Below are positions 1 through 8,415 of a stretch of DNA of 64,000 bases, piece by piece. Every line of letters begins with the position of its first letter. The first letter of the stretch is position 1. The position numbers and the translations under genes were made by a program. A model generated the notes under the pieces. The model was not told the origin of the DNA and ran no database searches. It was given only the letters and a program-made list of their open reading frames with translations. Source of the stretch: Poriferisodalis sp026713105 (GTDB lineage Bacteria > Actinomycetota > Acidimicrobiia > Acidimicrobiales > Poriferisodalaceae); assembly GCA_965115995.1 (NCBI GenBank), contig OZ220472.1:1178001-1242000 (forward strand). Reading direction: 5' to 3'.

Positions 1-861
1 CCGGTCGGCTGCCACTGAGAGAACACCAAGATCTGGCCGTTCTGACTGGCCGGAGCTGGCCTCGGTCTGAGGCTTCACGACAACCGCTACGGCACCGATC
101 ATCACCCCGCAGCCTTCGATCCGTGGTGGGAGTACGCCCGAGAGCACTACCTGGGCCTGGTCGGCGAGGCCGAGCCCACGACCACAACCATGTATTACGA
201 CCCCCTGATCGACGTGCACCACCGCCTGCCGGTGCGGGCGGCGCTGACGACGGCCTTCTACGTGGCTCCTCAGCAGGCCGACGAGGCCCGGCGCCTGTTC
301 GAGGCAGCCTGCCGGTCGGCACGGCTCGACGACGACCTCGACCTCCCGCTGATCGCCGGTCGCGGGATCCCTTCGTCTCTGGTGCTGGCCCATGAATGGG
401 GCATGACCGACCTCGCCGAACGGCTGACGGCTGCCGTCGAGGCGTCATACGAGCCGACTTGGGACCACGATCGGAGCGAGTTCACCTGGGGCATGGGATT
501 GGACGAGGAACACCCCCGGGGCCAGTTCAACGCATTCCTGGCGGCGGCCGAAGCGTGCGGTCCGGGGCGCTGGACAGCGCTCTCGGCAGCGCCGCTGGAG
601 CGTTGCCCTCAAGTGGTCGACGTTGACTTTCCCCGCGTCGCCCTGCGCCAGGCCGAATGGGTCGGCGGCACGCTGCGGCTCAACCTGGCACCGCTGCAAC
701 CGCAGCCACGTCAGCGAACGACGTTCAGGGTCGTCGGCGCTGCCCCTGGGTCATGGCAGATCACCGGCCCCGAGAGCGCCACGGTCGAGCAGACCGATCA
801 GGGCCTCATGGTCAACGCGCCGCTCGCCAACGCAGATCTCGAACTGGTTCCCTCGGCCTGA
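1..861 (+). CDS. Linalool dehydratase/isomerase-like selenoprotein with two predicted Sec residues (5' truncated by the window)
   Basis: Frame 1 is open from the left edge to TGA 859-861 except for two internal TGA codons, at 16-18 and 43-45. Read as U, the start is PVGCH-U-ENTKIWPF-U-LAGAGLGLRLHDNRYGTD. This aligns without gaps to the linalool dehydratase/isomerase (LDI) segment CEPDNYFVQC...YDRLHGTD (recalled from Castellaniella LDI). Its two cysteines, nine residues apart, are active-site residues, and both TGAs fall on them. From the second Cys/Sec to the conserved Asp is 12 residues in both proteins. Each TGA is followed by a hairpin (32-54 and 58-74), the second with loop GGTCT. The family isomerises or dehydrates monoterpene alcohols; the substrate here is unknown. 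About 140 N-terminal residues lie outside the window. The first ATG (190) is too late, because family-conserved sequence precedes it. The alternative is a pseudogene with two nonsense mutations, which fits the hairpins and the exact Cys positions poorly. Confidence 0.8.
32..54 (+). promoter_or_regulatory. Predicted bacterial SECIS hairpin for UGA 16-18
   Basis: TCTGGCC (32-38) pairs with GGCCGGA (48-54), seven pairs including one G-U, around the 9-nt loop GTTCTGACT. The loop begins 21 nt after the UGA, as in the hairpins of the two redoxin genes. The second recoded UGA (43-45) lies inside this loop, so the two Sec signals are interleaved. Confidence 0.55.
58..74 (+). promoter_or_regulatory. 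Predicted bacterial SECIS hairpin for UGA 43-45
   Basis: GGCCTC (58-63) pairs with GAGGCT (69-74), five Watson-Crick pairs plus one G-U, around the 5-nt loop GGTCT (64-68). The loop starts 19 nt after the UGA. The GGUCU loop matches the core of the E. coli fdhF SECIS loop that SelB recognises (established knowledge) and the loop at 53171-53175 in this window. Confidence 0.7.
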
Positions 862-2074
862 CGAAAGAGCTGGACGAGGTCGTCCGCTCGGCGATCAGAT
901 CTATTCGGAGCGGGTCGTCTAAGGCACGGCGGTCGATCAGGCGCTGGAAGTGCTGTGCGCCGTTCATAGCCGGTACCCGGCCGACACCGGGCCCCATGTC
1001 GCCCAGTACCGGGAAGCCGGCTTCCACGCGGAAGCTGAACGGCATCGACTCGGGCAAGAAGCACTCGTTGTCGTCGCAAGCCTGCCAGCGAAGCCGGCCG
1101 CTGATCGTGACGTAACGACCGTCGTCGTCCTTTTGCATCTGCCGGGCGTTCTGCGCAATCGGAAGGCGCAGCACCACATCCCCTTCGTAGGTCTGCAGTG
1201 TCTCGCCCGACCCGGCAAGAGTCAGGGGTGAAGTCGGCGGCGCCAGCATCTCGTAGGACAGGATCCCGTCGCTGTCGTCGAGTTCGATCGTTGCGGCCAC
1301 CAAGCCCTCGGGCACAGGTTCGCCGTAGAGGTGCTGACCTTCGGGAACCCGGAACGCCGCAACGATGTGGCGAGTGACGCCCATCGGCAGCCGATCGCCG
1401 TCGACCATCACCTCCGCGGTGACCCGCTCGACCGGCTGCGGGTCACTCGCAACAGCGGCCTCGAATTCCTGGCCGAGGGCTGCAGCGAGCATTTGCTCGG
1501 GACCTGAGCGCACGGCGAAGTTGTGCTCGAAGAACTTCGCAACGACGATCCCGTCGGCATCGACTACGTACGACCCGGGAAACGGGAGGCCATACCACGG
1601 GTGGTCATCGGGTGGGATCAGGGTGTTGAGGATCCCGAACGACTCGATGACCTCGCTGTCGGGGTCCGACAGCATGGTGAACGTCGTGTCATGGGCCGCC
1701 GCGTAGTCGGCCAGTGCATCGGGCTCGTCATAGCTCAACGCGTACAGACGGACACCCGCTGCCCGGTAGGCATCCATGCCTCGTTCCAGCTCGACCAGCT
1801 GGGTTCGGCACGGCGGTCACCACACTGCCGAGCGGTAGAACACCACCACAGCCGGCTGGCCCGCACGGTCAGCGTGCACATCCACGGTGCGGCCGGACTG
1901 ATCGGTAGCGACGATGTCCGGCAGGCGGGATCCCACCTCGGGTCCAGTCGGGAAGTCGCCCAGCGGGATCCGCCGGCTTCCGTTCCCGGGCGGCTCGGGC
2001 ATGTTGAAGCCTTCTGCATCCTCGAAGTACGGACCGTTCGATGGCCCGCCCCGGGTGTCAAGTGTGATCTCCAT
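812..2074 (-). CDS. Peroxiredoxin/redoxin-DsbD-alpha fusion selenoprotein (Sec at codon 86)
   Basis: ATG at 2074 follows GGAG at good spacing. The frame runs to TGA at 812-814 with one internal TGA at 1817-1819 (codon 86). Decoding it gives FYRSAVWUPPCRTQL, a thioredoxin-fold active site in which the first Cys of CxxC is Sec (U86, C89). Residues 40-200 look like an AhpC/TSA redoxin domain. Residues 217-350 resemble the N-terminal periplasmic domain of DsbD, with a Cys pair in WQACDDNEC (C333, C338). Two separate ORFs in the same frame flank the TGA, and the family motif spans the junction, so this is one gene of 420 aa. No clear signal peptide is seen, although DsbD-alpha domains normally act outside the membrane. 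Likely role: thiol peroxidase or thiol-disulfide exchange. The 3' end overlaps the convergent LDI-like gene by 50 nt. Confidence 0.85.
1786..1802 (-). promoter_or_regulatory. Predicted bacterial SECIS hairpin for UGA 1817-1819
   Basis: On the minus strand CCAGCT pairs perfectly with AGCTGG (six bp) around the loop GGTCG. The stem starts 15 nt and the loop 21 nt after the UGA, the same spacing, stem length and loop length as the hairpin at 53165-53181. Confidence 0.75.
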
Positions 2075-2186
2075 CGTCCGCTCCGATCGTCTGTCGTAAT
2101 GACTCGGGTGCAGTGCCGATCATTGCACGCCGACCCCTCGTCATTCCCGAGAGGAGCAGCAAGCGCTCGGGGGCTACGTTGCAGCC

Positions 2187-4460
2187 GTGGCTACATCAGA
2201 GTTCACCGGACGGCGTGAAGACGAACCGCTGCTGCGCGGTCAGAGCACCTATATGGACGGGCTAGACATCCCCGAGTTGGCCGGAGCGGCGCAAGCCGTC
2301 TTCGCGCGCTCGGCCGAAGCTCATGCACGCCTCGTTTCCGTTGAGGTGGCAGAGGCCCGGGAGGCGGACGGCGTGATCGCCGTGTACCTCGGTCCCGAAG
2401 TGAACGGCTGGCCGTTCCCGCCCCGCCTGCCGTCGATGAATCGGGACCTGTGGCGACCGCTCATGGCCTACGACACGGTTCGCTTCGTCGGTGAGCCCAT
2501 TGCCTTGGTAGTCGCCGAGACCCGAACCGCCGCAGTGGACGCAGCGGAGCTAATCGTCGTCAACTATGAACCGCTGCCGCCTGTCGTCGACCTCGATGCC
2601 AGTCTTGGCGGCGAGACATTGCTTCACGAGCATGCTGGCACCAACGTCGCTTTGGCCTGGGAGCTCGACCCAGTGCCCGACGAAGTGTGGGACGGCTGCG
2701 ACGTCACTGTCGAGTTCGACTTGGCACACCCACGACTCGGTCCGCACCCGATCGAACCACTCGCTGGCGCATCGAGTTGGGGCGACGACGGGCGCTGCAC
2801 CGCGTGGGTGTGCTCGCAGCGGCCGGCGGGAGCTAAGCACGTGATCGAGACACTGCTCGGTCTCGAACCGGGCACGGTTCGAGCGATCTCGCCTGATGTC
2901 GGCGGCGGCTTCGGTGCCAAGGGCGGATGGGGCTGTTACCCCGAAGACGTGGCAGTCGCGTGGGCGGCACGCGAGCTCGGACGACCGATCCGGTGGGCTC
3001 AGACCCGCTCAGAAGCGTCGCTGGCGATGGGTCACGGACGAGCTTCTCGCCATCGGATCCGCATCGGCGGCAATCGTGACGGCACGATCGTGGCCTACTC
3101 GGTCGACGCCCTGCAGGACAGCGGTGCCTACCCCGCCATGGGCACCAACGTCACCACGAACCTTCGCAACAGCGGCACTGGCGTCTATGACATCGCTCAC
3201 GCAACGCTTCGCGGCACCTCGGTGGTCACCAACACGACCCCGACGGTTGCGTTCCGGGGCGCCGGTCGGCCCGAGGCGGCGTGCTCGATCGAGCGGGCCG
3301 TCGATCGTTTCGCCGGGGCCATCGGCCGCGACCCGCTCGAGGTTCGCTTCGCCAACCTCGTGCAGGCAGATCGGTTCCCGTACCGCAGCGCTGTCGGTGC
3401 CACCTACGACAGCGGGAACTACCCCGAAGCGCTTCGAGAGGCCGCAGCGATGGCCGACTACCAAGGTTTGCGCTCCGAGCAAGCCGAACGACGTGCAGCC
3501 GGCGACAGCGACGTATTGCTTGGCATCGGCGTGAGCTGCACCACCGAAGTCACTGGTGGCGGTGAAGGGGAGCGTGCGACGGCTCAGCTCGCAGCCGACG
3601 GCACCGTCGACGTCGTGGTCGGCACATCGCCTCACGGCCAGGGCCACGAGACAACGTTCGCTCCGGTGGTCGCCGCCCAGCTCGGCATCGACGTCGAGCG
3701 CATCACCATCTCTCACGACGACACGGATCGTTCACCCATCGGAGGGGGAACCATCGGATCGCGCTCTGCGCAGCTCGGCGGCGCGGCCGCCCATGGCGCA
3801 GCTCTCGACTTAGTGGCGGCAGCCCGTGAGCGTGCAGCCGAGCTGCTCGAGGCCGACCCCGACGATGTCACGTTGGACACCGGTCGGGGCCTGTTCCACG
3901 TGGTGGGCACTCCTGCGCGATCGCTCGGCTGGGCCGACCTGGGTGAGCTCAGCGTCGACCACCACTTCAGATCCGAGGGCGGGGCCGGCTCGTTCTCCTT
4001 CGGTGCGTGCGTGGCCGCCGTGGAGGTCGACACCTCCACCGGCGAGGTACAGGTGCGGCGGCTGGTGAGCGTCGACGACGCCGGCGTCATCCTGCAGCCC
4101 GTCCTCGCCCACGGGCAGGTGCACGGCGGCCTGGCTCTGGCGGTCGGCGCGGCGCTGTACGAGGAAATGTTCTACGACGACGAGGGCATTCCCATGACGG
4201 TCGGCCTGGCGGACTACCTGTTGCCCTCGGCCGCTGAGATGCCGTTCTTCGAGTGCGATGAGACCGTGACGCCGTCGCCCCTCAACCCGCTCGGCGTCAA
4301 GGGCATCGGCGAGTCGGGGACCGTCGTTGCGACCCCTGCTCTCCACAGCGCGGTGCTGGATGCTCTCGAGCCCTACGGCGTCGAGCACCTCGATCTCCCG
4401 CTGACGCCCGAGAAGGTCTGGCGCTCATTGCGTGCAGGCGTCGCAGATGACGCTGGTTGA
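2187..4460 (+). CDS. Xanthine dehydrogenase-family molybdopterin-binding subunit (aldehyde oxidase/CO dehydrogenase large-subunit type)
   Basis: 757 aa from GTG 2187. The protein carries the Moco-binding GGGFGAKGG near residue 238, FRGAGRPEA, and the C-terminal KGIGESG near residues 705-711 that supplies the catalytic glutamate in this family. The Cys-containing CoxL active-site loop (AYRCSF) is absent, so this is not a classical CO dehydrogenase. The likely reaction is hydroxylation of an aldehyde or N-heterocycle. The FAD and 2Fe-2S subunits normally encoded beside it are missing on both sides, because the neighbouring genes run on the opposite strand. Its partners must be elsewhere, or the subunit is an orphan. 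It is divergent from the redoxin selenoprotein gene, with 112 bp between the starts. Confidence 0.85.
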   Translation: MATSEFTGRREDEPLLRGQSTYMDGLDIPELAGAAQAVFARSAEAHARLVSVEVAEAREADGVIAVYLGPEVNGWPFPPRLPSMNRDLWRPLMAYDTVRFVGEPIALVVAETRTAAVDAAELIVVNYEPLPPVVDLDASLGGETLLHEHAGTNVALAWELDPVPDEVWDGCDVTVEFDLAHPRLGPHPIEPLAGASSWGDDGRCTAWVCSQRPAGAKHVIETLLGLEPGTVRAISPDVGGGFGAKGGWGCYPEDVAVAWAARELGRPIRWAQTRSEASLAMGHGRASRHRIRIGGNRDGTIVAYSVDALQDSGAYPAMGTNVTTNLRNSGTGVYDIAHATLRGTSVVTNTTPTVAFRGAGRPEAACSIERAVDRFAGAIGRDPLEVRFANLVQADRFPYRSAVGATYDSGNYPEALREAAAMADYQGLRSEQAERRAAGDSDVLLGIGVSCTTEVTGGGEGERATAQLAADGTVDVVVGTSPHGQGHETTFAPVVAAQLGIDVERITISHDDTDRSPIGGGTIGSRSAQLGGAAAHGAALDLVAAARERAAELLEADPDDVTLDTGRGLFHVVGTPARSLGWADLGELSVDHHFRSEGGAGSFSFGACVAAVEVDTSTGEVQVRRLVSVDDAGVILQPVLAHGQVHGGLALAVGAALYEEMFYDDEGIPMTVGLADYLLPSAAEMPFFECDETVTPSPLNPLGVKGIGESGTVVATPALHSAVLDALEPYGVEHLDLPLTPEKVWRSLRAGVADDAG

Positions 4461-4491
4461 GAGCATTCGGTCAGTCGGAGTCCGAATGCCT
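4461..4491. terminator. Bidirectional hairpin terminator between convergent genes
   Basis: GCATTCGG (4463-4470) pairs perfectly with CCGAATGC (4482-4489) around an 11-nt loop. It lies directly between the stop of the molybdenum hydroxylase gene and the stop of the convergent flavoprotein gene. There is no long T tract. Confidence 0.6.
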
Positions 4492-5525
4492 CAGAGCCGT
4501 CCGAGGAGCTGTTTCGCTTCGGCGACGACAGTCGTGATGACGTCGGCGGCGCTCGGCAAGTCGTCGAGCAGGTCGAACGCGGCACCCGCATAGAGGGGCT
4601 GCATCTGGTCGTCGTCGGCATCGACGGCGGCACGTTGCAGGTCAGCACGGGCGGCGGCCTGCAGCAGACCGGGCAGCGGTGGCCCGCCGTGGTCCGCCCA
4701 ATGATCGGTGAACTCCGACCGCAGGACCCGGGCCCATTGGCCGGTGAAACCGTCGGTGAGCACGGTGGTGCCGGTCCCCGAAGTGAGCCGGTCTTTCCAC
4801 ACCTGGCTCGCTTGGGACTCGGCGGTAGCCACGAATCGCGTTCCCATGAGCACACCCGCCGCCCCGAGCATCGTGGCTGCCGCGAGGCCGCGCCCGTCCA
4901 CAATGCCGCCGGCAGCCACCACGGGCACCCGATCGTCAATCGCCTCGATGACCTGGGGAATGAGTGTGAACGTGCCGGTCCCGGCGGCCTCCGCGGCGGT
5001 GAGCTTGCGGCCGTGGCTGCGATGCCCGCCTGCTTCATGCCCCTGTGCGACTACCACATCGCTTCCCTGGTCCACGGCACTGACGGCATCGGCGGTGGTC
5101 GCCACCATCGTCACGACGCAGGTGTCGACATCGTGAAACCGGCGGACAAGTTCAGTCTCGGGGATGCCGAGCCCTGCGGAAAAGACCGGGATGCGCTCGT
5201 CGACCATCACTTCGAGCGCGGCATCGACGAGATCGGGCACGGGCCGGGGCGCCTCAAGCGTCGGGGCGAGATCGAAGCGGGGGCGCAGCTCGTTGAACAC
5301 GCTCTGGACCGAGCGGACCAAGTCCGAGTGCTCGGCGACATCAGGCGGGTAGCGCACATCGTCGTGAAGCCAGATGTTGACGCCGAACGGCCGATCTGTC
5401 AGCTCTCGCACTCGCTGGATGCCGGCGCGGACCGCATCAGGCTTCAGATTCAACGCGGCCAGGGTTCCCAAACCCCCGGCATTGCTCACCGCAGCCACCA
5501 GCTCGGGCCCGGCGACACCTCCCAT
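4491..5525 (-). CDS. Nitronate monooxygenase / FabK-like FMN-dependent oxidoreductase
   Basis: 344 aa from ATG 5525; a TIM-barrel flavoprotein. Recognisable family segments are ELVAAVSNAGGLGTL, the H-containing QGHEAGGHRS, VPVVAAGGIVDGRG and LGAAGVLMGTRF (phosphate-binding GG and GT motifs). The family oxidises nitroalkanes or reduces enoyl thioesters. The start is doubtful: conserved N-terminal sequence (VTAPVLQSGMGG) continues in frame upstream of the only ATG, and a TAG closes the frame before any ATG, GTG or TTG. A CTG at 5570 with GGAG 11 nt upstream is a plausible true start, giving 15 more residues. Confidence 0.8.
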   Translation of the reverse strand: MGGVAGPELVAAVSNAGGLGTLAALNLKPDAVRAGIQRVRELTDRPFGVNIWLHDDVRYPPDVAEHSDLVRSVQSVFNELRPRFDLAPTLEAPRPVPDLVDAALEVMVDERIPVFSAGLGIPETELVRRFHDVDTCVVTMVATTADAVSAVDQGSDVVVAQGHEAGGHRSHGRKLTAAEAAGTGTFTLIPQVIEAIDDRVPVVAAGGIVDGRGLAAATMLGAAGVLMGTRFVATAESQASQVWKDRLTSGTGTTVLTDGFTGQWARVLRSEFTDHWADHGGPPLPGLLQAAARADLQRAAVDADDDQMQPLYAGAAFDLLDDLPSAADVITTVVAEAKQLLGRL

Positions 5526-5702
5526 GCCTGACTGCAGGACAGGCGCGGTGACACCAATGGCAGCTTCCAGCCGGGCGGGATCTCCAGAAGTCGGAATGCC
5601 CGCACCCTATGCGAGCCGTTGCCGATCCCAGAAGTGCTGCAGCGGCCGTCAGCTCCAGCCGTTGTCCCCGATCAGTTCGGTCGTCGTCGACCGCTGCCGC
5701 TG

Positions 5703-6914
5703 TCAGTCAGTATCGGCGCCGACCCGGGGCGTGAAGCCGCCCTTGGGGGTGCCCGCGCCCTTGAGGGCCTCGGCAGCTCGCTTGTTCTCGAAGATCTTCG
5801 CCAGGATCGCCTTGCCTGCCCGGTCGAAGTACTCACGATTCTCGATCACGAACTCGTTCGATTCCTGCATCGACGCGAGCTGGCCCTTGACGGCGGGCAT
5901 GACGTGGCGCGCCACCAAGTCCCAGCTGCGGAACATGGCCTCGGGCTCGGCCCAGTCGTTGACGAAACCCATCATCACGCCGAACCCGCCGGTGATCTCT
6001 TGCATTTGCAAGATGTTCTCGATGAGGTCGTCGGGTGTACCGATGACACCCGCCGCAGTCTCGGGGTTGGCGTAGAAGTCGATGGCGTCGGCCGTCGAGC
6101 CGAGGTGTTCGAGGCCCGGACGCTGCAGCGTGTCGACGTTGTACTCGTTGTGCCACCGCAGCAGCCCGTGCTCGACATCGCGCCGGGCCTGGTCGCGGGT
6201 GAGCGCCACGTGGAAGTTGAACATCACCCGCCAGTTGGCACGGTCCACGACCTGGTCGTGCTTGGCGGCGGCCTCTTCGGCGAAGCTCCACTGCAGCGGC
6301 AGCGACGCCAGGCCCTCGGTGGACATGGACCCGATCGACAGCACACCCATGCCGTACTTGCCGGCGAGGGTCATACCCGACGGGCTGATCATTGATGCCG
6401 TCGTCATCGGTATCTCGTGCTGGTACGGCAGGATCTGCAGCTTGGCGTCGTACAGCGAGAACCAGTCGCACTCATAGGTGAAGCGTTCGCCGCCGGCGAG
6501 CAGCCGCTTGACGACCGGGATCGCCTCGTCCTGGCGGTCTCGCAGCAGCATCGGGTCGATGCCCAGTGTGTGGGCGTCAGACGGCAGCGCGCCCGGTCCG
6601 GTGCCGAGCATTGCGCGCCCGAGGCTCATCTGGTCGAGCTGGACAATGCGCTGGGCGACGTGGAAGGGGTGGTGATAGGGGATCGAGGTGACCCCGGTGC
6701 CCAGCTTGATGCGACCGGTGCGCATGGCGGCGCCGGCCAGGAACATCTCGGGCGAGCCGATGGTCTCCCAGCCGGTCGAGTGGTGCTCGCCGCACCAGAA
6801 CTCGTCATAGCCCAGCCGGTCAAGCTGCGCGACGAGGTCGAGATCCCGCTGCAGCTGCAGCGCCGGGCTCTCGCCGGGGAGATGGTGTGGTGCCAGAAAC
6901 GCTGCGAACTTCAC
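5703..6914 (-). CDS. LLM-class flavin-dependent monooxygenase, limonene 1,2-monooxygenase-like
   Basis: 403 aa from ATG 6914. This is a bacterial-luciferase-fold protein with FWCGEHHSTGWE near the N-terminus, the FMN-loop segment LGTGVTSIPYHHP, and LGRAMLGTGPGALPSD. The pattern and length resemble the limonene 1,2-monooxygenase (LimB) branch of the family. Such enzymes use reduced FMN from a separate reductase, which is not seen nearby. It sits downstream of a CoA-transferase on the same strand, 179 bp away, so it probably has its own promoter. A terpenoid substrate would fit the LDI-like gene at the left edge, but that is inference. Confidence 0.8.
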   Translation of the reverse strand: MKFAAFLAPHHLPGESPALQLQRDLDLVAQLDRLGYDEFWCGEHHSTGWETIGSPEMFLAGAAMRTGRIKLGTGVTSIPYHHPFHVAQRIVQLDQMSLGRAMLGTGPGALPSDAHTLGIDPMLLRDRQDEAIPVVKRLLAGGERFTYECDWFSLYDAKLQILPYQHEIPMTTASMISPSGMTLAGKYGMGVLSIGSMSTEGLASLPLQWSFAEEAAAKHDQVVDRANWRVMFNFHVALTRDQARRDVEHGLLRWHNEYNVDTLQRPGLEHLGSTADAIDFYANPETAAGVIGTPDDLIENILQMQEITGGFGVMMGFVNDWAEPEAMFRSWDLVARHVMPAVKGQLASMQESNEFVIENREYFDRAGKAILAKIFENKRAAEALKGAGTPKGGFTPRVGADTD

Positions 6915-7093
6915 CGTCGGGACCCTACCGAAGCCCGGCCATCGCCATCATGGGCGGCTTGTTACGCTGACTCGCAGAGGCCAGCCGCCCCGGAGTTGGC
7001 AGAGCAACCCCTCATGGGTAGCAACCGGGGGGCTGGCCCTCTCGCGACCGTAGTGATGGGCCTGCCTCGCTCGTGGTTGGATTTCGATGTATG

Positions 7094-8281
7094 TCAGGGC
7101 ACGGTGAGAACGCCTGCGTCGATGAGGCTGTCAATCTCCACGGTGTCGTAGCCGGCCTCGGACAGGATCTCGCGGCCGTGCTCGCCGATGCCCGGTGCAG
7201 GTCGCCGGATGCTCGGAGGCGTCTCGGAGAACTGCTCGGGAGGCGGGATGACCCGGAACGGGCCGGCCACAGGATGCTCATCGATCGGGAGCTGGTCGAT
7301 GAGTTCGTCAAGCGTGGCGGCCTCAGTTGCGGGGATCCCGTGCTCTTCGCAGAAATTCAGCCAGTCGGCGGTGGTGCGCTGCGTGAGCACCGTTGCGACG
7401 TCTCGGTACAGGCTGTCGCTGTGGGTGACGCGCTCGATGGGCGTTGCGAAACGTTCGTCGGCTGCGAGATCTGGCCGCCCGCCGGCTTCGAAGAGCGCGA
7501 CGTAGTGCGAATGGTCGTAGGGCAGGATGTTGATCCAGCCGTCGGCGGTCGGCTGAGGCCGACGCTCCGGCGTGAGGATGCGGGCGTAGCCGGCGTCGGC
7601 GACCGGAGGTTCGGAAATCGCGCCAGAGCCATGCTCGGTGAGCACAAACGCTCGCATCACGTCGACCATCGGGATCTCGATGCACTGCCCCTGCCCGGTT
7701 TGGGCCTTGTGAAAGAGGGCCGCTGTCACCGAGTTCGCGATGGTCAGGCCGCAGACCTTGTCGGCCACGAGGCTGGGCAGCAGCATCGGCTCAGCGCCCA
7801 TGCGGCGGAAGAGATCGCCGACGCCGCTTGCGGATTGGATGATGTCGTCGTACGCGGGAGCGTTTGCCTGCTCGCTGGATGACGGGTAGCCGTGAGCACG
7901 GCAGAACACAATGTCGTCGCGAACGTCCCGGACGGCCTCGTAGTGCAGGCCGAGCCGGTGCAGCGGCGCGGGGCGGAGGTTGGTGATCATCACGTCGCAG
8001 GTCGCAGCGATGTCCAGGAAGGCCTGGCGGCCACGGGACTGCTTGAGATCGACGGAGATGCTCCGCTTGTTGCGCAACAGGTTGAGGGCGATCCCCGAGA
8101 ACTCCTCGACGGGGCCAGACCCCATGGTGCGGTTGCGGTCGCCCTTCGCCGGTTCCACGAAAATGACATCCGCACCGAGATCCCCGAGCGTGCGCGTAGC
8201 TGCCGGACCCATGAGCACCGACGACAGGTCAAGCACCCGAACCCCCGCCAGCGGACCTGTCACGTCCTCGCTCGTACTCAT
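7094..8281 (-). CDS. CaiB/BaiF type III CoA-transferase
   Basis: 395 aa from ATG 8281. The N-terminus carries the type III signature (GVRVLDLSSVLMGP, then LGDLGADVIFVEP) followed by KRSISVDLKQ and, mid-protein, GQGQCIEIPMVDVMRAF. These enzymes move CoA between acyl donors and free acids through an aspartyl thioester. Length matches single-domain family members. It is divergent from the class II aldolase gene, with 134 bp between starts. It probably activates an acid made in the pathway encoded nearby. Confidence 0.85.
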   Translation of the reverse strand: MSTSEDVTGPLAGVRVLDLSSVLMGPAATRTLGDLGADVIFVEPAKGDRNRTMGSGPVEEFSGIALNLLRNKRSISVDLKQSRGRQAFLDIAATCDVMITNLRPAPLHRLGLHYEAVRDVRDDIVFCRAHGYPSSSEQANAPAYDDIIQSASGVGDLFRRMGAEPMLLPSLVADKVCGLTIANSVTAALFHKAQTGQGQCIEIPMVDVMRAFVLTEHGSGAISEPPVADAGYARILTPERRPQPTADGWINILPYDHSHYVALFEAGGRPDLAADERFATPIERVTHSDSLYRDVATVLTQRTTADWLNFCEEHGIPATEAATLDELIDQLPIDEHPVAGPFRVIPPPEQFSETPPSIRRPAPGIGEHGREILSEAGYDTVEIDSLIDAGVLTVP

Positions 8282-8415
8282 TTCACCTCCAGACGATGCT
8301 GCCTATGGCCATTCGCAGGACGATAACCAGTAGGCGGTTGCTTCTTTGGGGAATCACTGGCTGCACCGCACAGTGTTCGGGTATTGGGTTCTGCGCGGCG
8401 CTATAGGTTCGGACC

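Noticed and set aside
190..861. ATG 190 as the start of the left-edge protein
   Set aside because: Conserved LDI-family sequence, including the active-site region and GTD motif, lies upstream in the same frame.
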